A stretch of DNA of 64,000 nt, taken from positions 310,001-374,000 of the forward strand of contig NZ_OZ244111.1 in assembly GCF_965215655.1 (NCBI RefSeq), read 5' to 3'. The position numbers and the translations under genes are program-made. This stretch comes from Nioella sp965215655. Lineage in GTDB: Bacteria; Pseudomonadota; Alphaproteobacteria; Rhodobacterales; Rhodobacteraceae. The notes under the pieces were generated by a model. The model searched no databases and was not told the DNA's origin. It saw only the letters and a list, made by a program, of their open reading frames with translations. Of the stretch, positions 20,643 to 28,452 are shown piece by piece (the first letter of the stretch is position 1; the number at the start of each line of letters is the position of its first letter).

Positions 20643-21818
20643 ATGGCAAAGGAAAAGTTTGAGCGCGGCAAGCCGCATTGTAACATCGGCACGATCGGTC
20701 ACGTTGACCACGGCAAGACGACGCTGACGGCGGCGATCACCAAGTATTTCGGTGACTTCAAGGCCTATGACCAGATCGACGGCGCGCCGGAAGAGAAGGC
20801 TCGCGGGATCACCATCTCGACCGCGCATGTGGAATACGAGACCGACAACCGTCACTACGCCCATGTCGACTGCCCCGGGCACGCCGACTACGTGAAGAAC
20901 ATGATCACCGGTGCCGCCCAGATGGACGGCGCGATCCTGGTGGTGAACGCGGCTGACGGCCCGATGCCGCAGACCCGCGAGCACATCCTGCTCGGCCGCC
21001 AGGTGGGTATCCCCGCCATGGTCGTGTTCCTGAACAAAGTCGACCAGGTCGATGACGAGGAACTGCTGGAGCTGGTGGAAATGGAAGTCCGCGAGCTCTT
21101 GTCCGAATATGACTTCCCGGGCGACGATATCCCGATCATCGCAGGCTCTGCCCTGGCGGCGATGGAAGGCCGTGACCCGGAGATCGGCGAGAACAAGATC
21201 CGCGAACTGATGGCGGCCGTGGACGAGTACATCCCGCAGCCCGAGCGTGCCGTGGACCAGCCCTTCCTGATGCCGATCGAAGACGTGTTCTCGATCTCCG
21301 GCCGCGGCACGGTTGTGACCGGCCGTGTGGAGCGTGGCGTGATCAACGTGGGCGACGAGATCGAGATCGTCGGCATCCGCGACACCAAGAAGACCACCTG
21401 TACCGGTGTGGAAATGTTCCGCAAGCTGCTGGACCGCGGTGAAGCCGGCGACAACATCGGCGCCCTGCTGCGCGGTGTGGACCGTGACGGCGTGGAGCGT
21501 GGCCAGGTTCTGTGTAAGCCGGGCTCGGTGAACCCGCACACCCAGTTCGAAGCCGAGGTCTACATCCTGACCAAGGAAGAAGGCGGCCGTCACACGCCGT
21601 TCTTCGCGAACTACCGTCCGCAGTTCTACTTCCGTACCACGGACGTGACCGGCACCGTTCAGCTGCCCGAAGGCACCGAGATGGTGATGCCCGGCGACAA
21701 CCTGAAGTTCACGGTTGAGCTGATCGCGCCGATCGCCATGGAAGACGGCCTGCGCTTCGCCATCCGCGAAGGCGGCCGCACCGTCGGCTCCGGCGTCGTG
21801 TCGAAGATCCTCGCCTAA
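20643..21818 (+). CDS. tuf: Elongation factor Tu
   Basis: A 391-aa EF-Tu. G1 GHVDHGKTT (near residue 19), G3 DCPGHADYVKNMITG (near 76) and G4 NKVD (near 131) are intact. Domains II and III include FSISGRGTVVTGRVERG and the C-terminal GGRTVGSGVVSKILA. It delivers aminoacyl-tRNA to the ribosome. A strong AAGGAGG site precedes the ATG. Many relatives carry a second tuf copy near secE; none is seen here. Confidence 0.98.
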   Translation: MAKEKFERGKPHCNIGTIGHVDHGKTTLTAAITKYFGDFKAYDQIDGAPEEKARGITISTAHVEYETDNRHYAHVDCPGHADYVKNMITGAAQMDGAILVVNAADGPMPQTREHILLGRQVGIPAMVVFLNKVDQVDDEELLELVEMEVRELLSEYDFPGDDIPIIAGSALAAMEGRDPEIGENKIRELMAAVDEYIPQPERAVDQPFLMPIEDVFSISGRGTVVTGRVERGVINVGDEIEIVGIRDTKKTTCTGVEMFRKLLDRGEAGDNIGALLRGVDRDGVERGQVLCKPGSVNPHTQFEAEVYILTKEEGGRHTPFFANYRPQFYFRTTDVTGTVQLPEGTEMVMPGDNLKFTVELIAPIAMEDGLRFAIREGGRTVGSGVVSKILA

Positions 21819-21860
21819 GCGATTCTGGCCCTCGGGCCGAAACGCGTAAACTGATAAAGC

Positions 21861-21883
21861 AAAGGCCCCCTCGTGGGGCCTTT
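21861..21883 (+). terminator. First terminator-like hairpin after tuf
   Basis: AAAGGCCCC (21861-21869) pairs with GGGGCCTTT (21875-21883). The downstream T tract is short, so it probably works together with the second hairpin. Confidence 0.7.
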
Positions 21884-21927
21884 GTCATGAAAGCCTGAGC
21901 GACCAGTTCGCCAGAACCAATGCAAAG

Positions 21928-21951
21928 GCCGCCCAAAAGGGCGGCTTTTTT
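21928..21951 (+). terminator. Second terminator after tuf
   Basis: GCCGCCC (21928-21934), an AAAA loop and GGGCGGC (21939-21945) are followed by six Ts. With the preceding hairpin it forms a tandem terminator that closes the str operon. Confidence 0.88.
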
Positions 21952-22163
21952 CCTTGAAACAGCGTTGCGATCGGCAGGCGTTGCCGCCGCGCAACTTTGC
22001 TTCGCAATGATAAAATTAACATTGCCTAAAGTATACAAAAACTATCTTTTGAGGGCCGTAGCGAGTCTTTTCGTATGTCGGTAGCAACCATCGGAAACAG
22101 GCTCGCAACCCGGTATTCAGCCCGCGAGCCCTGTTCAGACAGATCGAACCAGGAGACTTTGAA

Positions 22164-24470
22164 ATGGGGAATGCAGGGTCCATCATTCGACCGCATATTA
22201 CGGCCCTTACAGTGATGCTTTTGTCGACCACTGCAGTTGCAGCAGGTACGATCGAGGACTTTGTCGGACCTGTCGGGCTTGGCTTTGTTCTTGCTGACGA
22301 AGAGGAAGGAGTGGTCGAGCCAGGGATCGCGGCCGTGACCGGCGCGCCGAATAATGATGATTTCGTTGGAAACGGGTTCTCCCCGGCCGGCGTACTGAAC
22401 TGCCTTCGGTCGTCGCAGCCCGGTTCTGGATGCGCAGAAGGTCCGGGAACGGGCAACCGGTACAAAACCTTCCTGACCGGCAATGGTCCCATGGATCTTG
22501 TGTTCACCACTGCTTCGAGCGGTGGGATCACAGAGTATTTCAACTTTGCGAAGACGTCGAACACCACGGGAGCGCGGATCGAAAGTCTCCAACTTGTTCT
22601 GGGGACCGGCACAGGGGATGGCTTCGTTGCTATGGATCCAAGCGACCCCAGCAATGCCGTGCTCTTTGATCAGCTGTCAGCCCTGAGCGGACAGGCAGTT
22701 GACTGGCCCTTTTTGGACGGTTCCGGCGAAGGTCAGTCGCCCTTGCAGCGCGTCTGGTTCCCTGACGGTCTGTTCGGAAACGGCGGCCAGGAAGGGGATA
22801 TCGGCTTTTTCAGCACGGACCGGGCAGGATACATCGTATCTCAGAATGATGATGGGACGATTCTGACGATCTACGATCTGACCAACGCAGACCATTCGGC
22901 GCTGTTCGGGGATATGCTGCTATCGCGAAACATGCTGCCCGACGGGATGTTCTGGGACGAGACCGTGGCGGACACAACCGACGAGGATGCCCTGATCGCC
23001 TGGTACGATAATCGTGCTGACGGCGGCAACGGCGCCTGGGTCTGGGGCAACATGAACGCCAATGCAACCGATGCAGAGCCGCGCCTCGACGCTCTTGCGG
23101 CCGCCCTGGGGCTCGCGGATCGGTCGGAGCTCAGCTATGTTGCGGGCGGTGAGGTTCCTGGCGACGTTGCAGCGCTGATGGAGAGCGGTGAGTTGTTCGA
23201 AGTCCTGCCGATCGAGGATCTGTCGAACCTCAACATGAACTTCAACCTCGATGTGGGTGACATACAGATCGGCGAATTCACAATCCGCGTCGTGCCGACA
23301 TTTGCTCCTATCGTGGAAGCGGCGGGCAGTCCGTTCCAGTTCGCGGTGGCTGGTAGCCTTGACGCGGCAAACGTGCCTTTCCTGAATGCCGATCCGGCCT
23401 ACCTGGCCCTGGTTGACGCGGTGATGGCGCTACCCACGGAAGCAGAACGTCAACTGGCGCTGGAATCTCTTGGGCACAGTTTTCTGGGAGCCTACGGAGG
23501 GGTCAGCCACGAATTCGGGTCCAATGCGCTCTTCGCTCTTGGCTCGCCTCTTACAGGCAATGCCGACAGCGAAATGGTGACGAGCGGTGCAGGTCGCTGG
23601 ATGATAAGCGAAACCGCCGAGGCCTTTGTCGCGCTAACCGGTTCTGGGTCCGACACGGAACGGACACTCAATTCCGCCGGATACTCAACGTCGACTTCGG
23701 GAGTGCACGCAGGCGTGGAACTGTCCCTTGCTGATGGATGGTCGGTCGGGTTCATGCTGAGTGGCCAGAACGGCGAGGCAGATATCATGGCCAATCGCGG
23801 GTCCATTGATGCCACGTCCTTCGGCGCGACGGGTTTTGCTCGCTATTCCGGAGCGTTCAGCGGCGGCACTGCCCACCTTCAAGCGGCGATCGGTTATCAG
23901 TCCCTGTCCTTCGATTCCGTCCGCAACATTGCCTTTGGTGGCGTTAACCAGACTGCACTGGGATCTACAGACGGTCAGGCGACGTTTGCAGGGCTGGAGG
24001 CGTCCTGGATGATGCATTCTGGCAACTTGGCTTTCGGTCCCATGGCGTCGGTCGAATACTACGATCTTCGGGTGGATGAATTTACCGAAACCGGTGCCGG
24101 GATTTTTAACCTGACGGTAGGTGCACAGGATAGCGAGATGCTGGTCAGCCGTGCCGGATTGAGCGCAGAATACTCCTCGATCACGGCGAGTGGAGATGCG
24201 CTTCGGTTCACTGGCGGTATTGCCTATGCAAGCCGTAGTGGTGGCGACATGATGGTCAGCGGCGGGTTCGCAGGGTCCAACCTTCCGGCTATCATGACCC
24301 CGGTGGACAGCGTCGATGCCGAATGGATCGATGTCGGTTTTGGTCTGCACTATAGCTTCACGGGAAATTCCGGGAACACGATGGATGTCGGGCTGGAATA
24401 TCAGGGCTCTTTGTTCAACGATGGCTACGAAGAGCACCGCGTCGGGCTGAGCCTGCGCATGTCGTTCTGA
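22164..24470 (+). CDS. Autotransporter-domain outer-membrane/secreted protein
   Basis: A 768-aa protein with a signal peptide (hydrophobic ITALTVMLLSTTAVAA, likely cut before GTIEDF). Residues ~30-350 form a passenger with many Gly, Asp and Thr; FNFAKTSNTTGARIESLQLVLGTGTGDGF resembles the choice-of-anchor F type domain, a tentative match. Residues ~470-768 alternate Gly/aromatic beta strands and end GLSLRMSF, with a terminal Phe as in type V secretion barrels. The barrel should insert in the outer membrane. AGGAG precedes the ATG. It is monocistronic between two terminators. Passenger function unknown. Confidence 0.75.
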   Translation: MGNAGSIIRPHITALTVMLLSTTAVAAGTIEDFVGPVGLGFVLADEEEGVVEPGIAAVTGAPNNDDFVGNGFSPAGVLNCLRSSQPGSGCAEGPGTGNRYKTFLTGNGPMDLVFTTASSGGITEYFNFAKTSNTTGARIESLQLVLGTGTGDGFVAMDPSDPSNAVLFDQLSALSGQAVDWPFLDGSGEGQSPLQRVWFPDGLFGNGGQEGDIGFFSTDRAGYIVSQNDDGTILTIYDLTNADHSALFGDMLLSRNMLPDGMFWDETVADTTDEDALIAWYDNRADGGNGAWVWGNMNANATDAEPRLDALAAALGLADRSELSYVAGGEVPGDVAALMESGELFEVLPIEDLSNLNMNFNLDVGDIQIGEFTIRVVPTFAPIVEAAGSPFQFAVAGSLDAANVPFLNADPAYLALVDAVMALPTEAERQLALESLGHSFLGAYGGVSHEFGSNALFALGSPLTGNADSEMVTSGAGRWMISETAEAFVALTGSGSDTERTLNSAGYSTSTSGVHAGVELSLADGWSVGFMLSGQNGEADIMANRGSIDATSFGATGFARYSGAFSGGTAHLQAAIGYQSLSFDSVRNIAFGGVNQTALGSTDGQATFAGLEASWMMHSGNLAFGPMASVEYYDLRVDEFTETGAGIFNLTVGAQDSEMLVSRAGLSAEYSSITASGDALRFTGGIAYASRSGGDMMVSGGFAGSNLPAIMTPVDSVDAEWIDVGFGLHYSFTGNSGNTMDVGLEYQGSLFNDGYEEHRVGLSLRMSF

Positions 24471-24497
24471 GATACGGAACGCATCCTGTCAGTGGAG

Positions 24498-24525
24498 AGG
24501 CCGCCTTCGGGTGGCCTTTCTTTTC
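24498..24525 (+). terminator. Terminator after the autotransporter gene
   Basis: AGGCCGCC and GGTGGCCT form an 8-bp stem around a TTCG loop, followed by TTTCTTTT. It lies 28 bases after the stop codon. Confidence 0.85.
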
Positions 24526-24624
24526 ATGGCGTCTTGAGTTAAAGCGACATTCCGAAACATGGAGGGTGTCATGGACAAAGCCGCGATCTGAACCGTTTCC
24601 ATTCAGACAAGAAAGGCCCATTCC

Positions 24625-25272
24625 ATGGATGACCTATACCCCTCGCCAGACACCGTGCACCCGGTTCCCTTGCCCGATGGCAAAGTTCACGCAGGCACCG
24701 TTTTTCTCAAGCCCGTGATCGACCACCCCCGATGGGACATCGGGGCCTACAGCTATGCCAGCGCCCACCATCCCCCGTCGGATTGGGCATTTCACCTTGC
24801 GCCCTATCTCTATGATTTCTCGCCCGAGCGGCTGATTATCGGCAAGTTCTGCCAGATTGCCGACGGGGTGCAGTTCATCACCGCATCGGCCAATCACCGC
24901 TATGACGGGTTCACCAGCTTCCCCTTCGCGATCTTCGGAGGCGGGCCCGCTGCCGGACGGCCCTCGATGCCCGGGCCCGGTCCCGATACGGTGATCGGCC
25001 ATGATGTGTGGCTGGGGCAGGGGGTGCGGGTGCTGCCCGGTGCCCGGATCGGCAGTGGCTGCATCATCGGCAGCGGCGCGGTCGTGTCGGGTGAGATCCC
25101 GCCTTATGCCATTGTCGCGGGCAATCCCGCACAGGTGATCCGAATGCGGTTCCCAGAGGACATCATCGCCCGCCTGCTGGAGCTTTGCTGGTGGGACTGG
25201 CCGATTGACCGCATCTTGCAGAACGAGCAGGCCCTGTGCGCGGGCAACCTGCGCCTGCTGCGAGGCGCGTGA
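24625..25272 (+). CDS. CatB/Vat-type hexapeptide O-acetyltransferase
   Basis: A 215-aa left-handed beta-helix acyltransferase. Hexapeptide turns appear in LIIGKFCQIADGVQFI and again in TVIGHDVWLGQGVRVLPGARIGSGCIIGSGAVV. The Vat/CatB family signature SANHRYDG carries the catalytic-type His, and YAIVAGNPAQVIRMRF closes the helix. It would move acetyl from acetyl-CoA to a hydroxyl, on a sugar or small molecule. Chloramphenicol or streptogramin resistance is not implied. The ATG at 24625 gives an N-terminus that fits the family. Confidence 0.82.
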   Translation: MDDLYPSPDTVHPVPLPDGKVHAGTVFLKPVIDHPRWDIGAYSYASAHHPPSDWAFHLAPYLYDFSPERLIIGKFCQIADGVQFITASANHRYDGFTSFPFAIFGGGPAAGRPSMPGPGPDTVIGHDVWLGQGVRVLPGARIGSGCIIGSGAVVSGEIPPYAIVAGNPAQVIRMRFPEDIIARLLELCWWDWPIDRILQNEQALCAGNLRLLRGA

Positions 25273-25368
25273 GGCATCGGCAGCTTTCCCCACATACACC
25301 GGCCCATGCATGGCCTCTTGGGTCAGCCCGTGATAGGCTGGCCCAGGACATTCATAAGGTACGACACC

Positions 25369-25659
25369 ATGATCCGTTCCACCCTGACTGCATTTGTCCT
25401 TGCCCTCGCGCTGATCGGTGAGGGCACCCCTGCGGATGCGCAACAGCGCGTGAGCGAACAGTTGATCCTGTCTGTGGAGCAAGAATTGCCGAACTATGTT
25501 CAGGGGGTAGATGTACGGTCCCTGTCGGAGGGACAGATTGCATCGCTTCATGTCGTTCTGCACAGCAATCGTCCCCCTTCCCGAATCCGGGGGCAGATCA
25601 TCGCCATTCTTGGCGGGTTGGATGAGTCCCTGTTCGGGCGCAATCTGGCGGCACTCTGA
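25369..25659 (+). CDS. Small secreted protein of unknown function
   Basis: A 96-aa protein with a clear signal peptide (MIRSTLTAFVLALALIGEG, cleavage likely near ADAQQ). The mature part of ~70 residues is helical and has no cysteines: QLILSVEQELPNYVQGVDVRSLSEGQIASLHVVL. I do not recognise a family, although small alphaproteobacterial periplasmic proteins of this shape are common. The start at 25369 follows ATAAGG; an upstream ATG at 25306 would bury the signal peptide. Confidence 0.6.
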   Translation: MIRSTLTAFVLALALIGEGTPADAQQRVSEQLILSVEQELPNYVQGVDVRSLSEGQIASLHVVLHSNRPPSRIRGQIIAILGGLDESLFGRNLAAL

Positions 25660-25703
25660 TCTCGCGCAATGTCTTGCGCCGTGTCCGCTGCTAGCTTGCA
25701 GAC

Positions 25704-26894
25704 ATGAGACTCGATCTAACCCTTCTGACACTTGGCATCCTGTTTCTGGTTGGCCTTGCCGCCGATGAGATCGGGCGGCGTACACGCTTGCCCCGCGTGA
25801 CTTTGCTGCTGCTGGCTGGCGTGGTTGCGGGCAGATCGGGGTTGGATCTTGTACCTGCAGAGGCCGAGGCGTGGTACGAATTCCTGTCCGTCTCGGCCCT
25901 GACCATGGTCGCCTTCCTGCTTGGCAGCGCATTGACCCGCCAAAACCTTGCCGCGCATGGAACAGAGATCGTGGTGATTTCAATCAGCATCGTGCTTGTG
26001 ACGTTGCTGGTCGTTGCGGGTGGTCTGGCACTGATCGGCGTCCCGCTTGGTCTGGCCCTGCTTCTGGGGGCGATTGCCACGGCCACCGCGCCTGCGGCGA
26101 CCGAGGACGCGATCCGTCAATCGGGCATGACCGGCGCCTTCCCCGACAAGTTGCGGGGTATCGTCGCCGTGGATGACGCATGGGGTTTGCTTGCCTTCAG
26201 CCTGATGGCTGTGGCAGCGGGCGAGCTATATGGCAACGGCCATGAAGGGGTATTGCAGGACGCGCTGCGCGAAATCGGCGGGGCGCTGCTGCTTGGCGCT
26301 TTCATCGGGGTGCCGGGGGCGATGCTGACGGGCCGGATCAAACCGGGGGAGCCCTTGCAGACCGAGGCGCTCGGGCTTGTCTTTCTGACCGCAGGGCTGG
26401 CGATCTGGCTGGAGGTCTCTTACCTGCTTGCGGGGATGACGGCGGGCATGCTGATCGTCAATTTCGCCCGGCATCATCGGCAGGCCTTCCACGAGATCGA
26501 AAACGCCCGATGGCCCTTCATGGTGCTGTTCTTTCTGCTGGCGGGCGTGTCGTTGGAACTGGGGCACCTGGCCACCATGGGCGGTCTCGGGCTGGCCTAT
26601 CTGGCGCTGCGCATTGCAGCCCGCATTATCGGAGGCTGGATCGGCGCGCGGCTTGGGGGGGAAAGCGCAGTGGAGCGTCCCTGGTTCGGTATCGCCCTTC
26701 TGCCACAGGCTGGCGTGGCGATCGGCATGGCGCTGGTCGCGGCGGAAAGCTTCCCCGACTGGGGGGATACGATCATCACTTTGACCATCGGAACAACGGT
26801 CGTGTTCGAGCTTCTGGGGCCGCCCGCCACGTTGTTTGCGCTGCGCCGCGTTGCCGGGAAAGAAAGCGGCCAGCCGCCTGCAAAGGGGCCTTGA
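25704..26894 (+). CDS. CPA-type cation:proton antiporter
   Basis: A 396-aa membrane protein with about twelve hydrophobic segments, of the Na+/H+ exchanger domain (PF00999). RTRLPRVTLLLLAGVVAGRSG lies in the first third. ATATAPAATEDAIRQSG and VAVDDAWGLLAFSL carry acidic residues where ion-binding aspartates sit in the family. It ends in the cytosol with no TrkA-N domain, so it is a short CPA2/NhaP-like form. It probably exchanges Na+ or K+ for protons across the inner membrane; ion not assignable. Confidence 0.85.
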   Translation: MRLDLTLLTLGILFLVGLAADEIGRRTRLPRVTLLLLAGVVAGRSGLDLVPAEAEAWYEFLSVSALTMVAFLLGSALTRQNLAAHGTEIVVISISIVLVTLLVVAGGLALIGVPLGLALLLGAIATATAPAATEDAIRQSGMTGAFPDKLRGIVAVDDAWGLLAFSLMAVAAGELYGNGHEGVLQDALREIGGALLLGAFIGVPGAMLTGRIKPGEPLQTEALGLVFLTAGLAIWLEVSYLLAGMTAGMLIVNFARHHRQAFHEIENARWPFMVLFFLLAGVSLELGHLATMGGLGLAYLALRIAARIIGGWIGARLGGESAVERPWFGIALLPQAGVAIGMALVAAESFPDWGDTIITLTIGTTVVFELLGPPATLFALRRVAGKESGQPPAKGP

Positions 26895-26932
26895 TTCCGC
26901 CAGTGCGATGGCTTAACCGGTGGCTCCAGTAC

Positions 26933-27008
26933 AGGGGTGTAGCTCAGTTGGTAGAGCAGCGGATTCCAAATCCGCAGGCCGCGGGTTCGAATCCTGCCGC
27001 CCCTGCCA
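26933..27008 (+). tRNA. tRNA-Trp (anticodon CCA)
   Basis: A 76-base cloverleaf. The acceptor AGGGGTG (26933-26939) pairs with CGCCCCT (26998-27004), followed by G and an encoded CCA. The anticodon stem GCGGA/TCCGC encloses loop TTCCAAA, anticodon CCA. The T arm contains GGTTCGAATC. A terminator follows at once. Confidence 0.97.
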
Positions 27009-27012
27009 CTCG

Positions 27013-27046
27013 AAAAGCCCGGCGGTACTCGCCGGGCTTTTTCTTT
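27013..27046 (+). terminator. Terminator of tRNA-Trp
   Basis: AAGCCCGGCG pairs with CGCCGGGCTT over 10 bp, followed by TTTTCTTT. It also separates the tRNA from the convergent epimerase gene. Confidence 0.9.
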
Positions 27047-27072
27047 CGATCCCGCCCAAAGGCCCTGAGCGG

Positions 27073-28116
27073 TCACAGATCGTAGTAGTCTCGGTACCAT
27101 TCGACGAAACGCGCCACGCCATCCGCGACCGAGGTCGATGGTATGTGGCCGGTCAGGCGTCTCAGAAGCGTGGTATCTGCCCATGTCGCGGGCACGTCAC
27201 CGGGTTGCATGGCCATCAGGTTCTTGCGGGCCGCGCGACCGGTTGCCGCTTCGATGGCCGCGATGAACTCCATCAACGGGACCGGATCTGAATTCCCGAT
27301 ATTGACGATCCGGTAGGGGGCAACGGGTGACAGGCTGTCGCCCTCCGGTGGTGCGGCGCCATCGGTTGGGCGAACCGGGGCAACGTCGATCAGCTTTTCG
27401 ATTCCGGCAACAAGATCATCCACATAGGTGAAATCCCTCTGCATTTTGCCGTGGTTGTAGACGTCGATCGGCTCATCCGACAGAATCGCGCGTGTGAACT
27501 TGAACAACGCCATGTCGGGCCGCCCCCACGGACCGTAGACCGTGAAGAAGCGGAACATCGTTGTGGGCAGGCCGTAGAGATGTGCATAGCTATGCGCCAT
27601 GGCCTCATTGGCCTTCTTGGTCGCCGCATAGAATGACATCTGCGAATCGGCCTTGTCGGTCTCGGCGTAGGGCATGTCCGGGTTCGCCCCGTAGACCGAA
27701 CTGGTGGAGGCCAGCAGCAGATGCGCGGGCGGATGGGCGCGCGCGGCTTCCAGCAGGCGGAAGGTGCCGATCAGGTTGGCCTGGACATAGCTTTCCGGTG
27801 CCTCGATGGAATAGCGCACCCCCGCCTGCGCCGCGAGGTGGATGACAGCATCGGGGCGATGATCGGAAAACAGTGTTTCCAGCAGGCCGGGCTGTTCGAT
27901 CCGGTCATTGATGGCCCGAAAGCTACGCGACTGGCACAGCATCGCTTGCCGCTTTTCCTTGAGCGCGATGTCGTAGTAGTCGGTCATCGCATCCACACCG
28001 ATCACCCGCCATCCGGCATTCAGAAGCGTCGACGAGAGATGGAAGCCGATGAAGCCGGCAGACCCCGTCACAAGTGCGGTGCGCTGTGGTTGGGGCATGT
28101 GAAAGGCCTTCGTCAT
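27073..28116 (-). CDS. NAD-dependent epimerase, UDP-glucuronate 4-epimerase type
   Basis: A 347-aa extended short-chain dehydrogenase. The N-terminal NAD motif is TGSAGFIGFHLS. The active-site pair is in FYAATKKANE (YxxxK), with the catalytic Ser/Thr in LLASTSSVYG. YSIEAPESYVQANLIGTFRLLEAAR, RFFTVYGPWGRPDMALFKF and GKMQRDFTYVDD are typical of the LpsL/CapI group that makes UDP-galacturonate. It would supply an acidic sugar for the polysaccharide region. It is divergent from the FlaA1-type gene, 336 bases away. A second Met lies at residue 7. Confidence 0.88.
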   Translation of the reverse strand: MTKAFHMPQPQRTALVTGSAGFIGFHLSSTLLNAGWRVIGVDAMTDYYDIALKEKRQAMLCQSRSFRAINDRIEQPGLLETLFSDHRPDAVIHLAAQAGVRYSIEAPESYVQANLIGTFRLLEAARAHPPAHLLLASTSSVYGANPDMPYAETDKADSQMSFYAATKKANEAMAHSYAHLYGLPTTMFRFFTVYGPWGRPDMALFKFTRAILSDEPIDVYNHGKMQRDFTYVDDLVAGIEKLIDVAPVRPTDGAAPPEGDSLSPVAPYRIVNIGNSDPVPLMEFIAAIEAATGRAARKNLMAMQPGDVPATWADTTLLRRLTGHIPSTSVADGVARFVEWYRDYYDL

Positions 28117-28202
28117 CTACTGAAAAGCGTGATTTTTGCAGTTGTGTACAGGCTTGCAGCAGCTTTGAAAACTGATAGCTCGCATGCCGGTTCGCAGCGT
28201 TG

Positions 28203-28228
28203 ACGTGTCAGATTGCAAGCAGACACGT
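28203..28228. promoter_or_regulatory. Inverted repeat, possible operator, in the divergent intergenic region
   Basis: ACGTGTC (28203-28209) is exactly inverted as GACACGT (28222-28228) across 12 bases, in the 336-base gap between the divergent epimerase and FlaA1-type genes. A second short feature, GGCATTGTG, occurs twice in the gap (near 28332 and 28393). No gene is seen in the gap. A dimeric regulator site is possible; unproven. Confidence 0.35.
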
Positions 28229-28452
28229 ATTCGCCCGGGTATGATTGTATCTTCGGCAGCATACCGCGCGGCGGCGAGAGACTTCTTGTGCCTCATGACA
28301 GGGATCGCTAAAGTCAAAGAGGCTGAAAAAGTGGCATTGTGCGTTTCTGTTGTCGCTCGAAACGGCTTTTTATGGGCGAACACCCAAAAAAAGGCATTGT
28401 GAAAGTAATCCTGCGAATGTTTCGCGGTTTATAAGTCCGTAGGTAGTTCTGC

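Noticed and set aside
24625..25272. Antibiotic resistance by the CatB-like gene
   Set aside because: The family is dominated by sugar and xenobiotic acetyltransferases; no drug-specific residue can be claimed.
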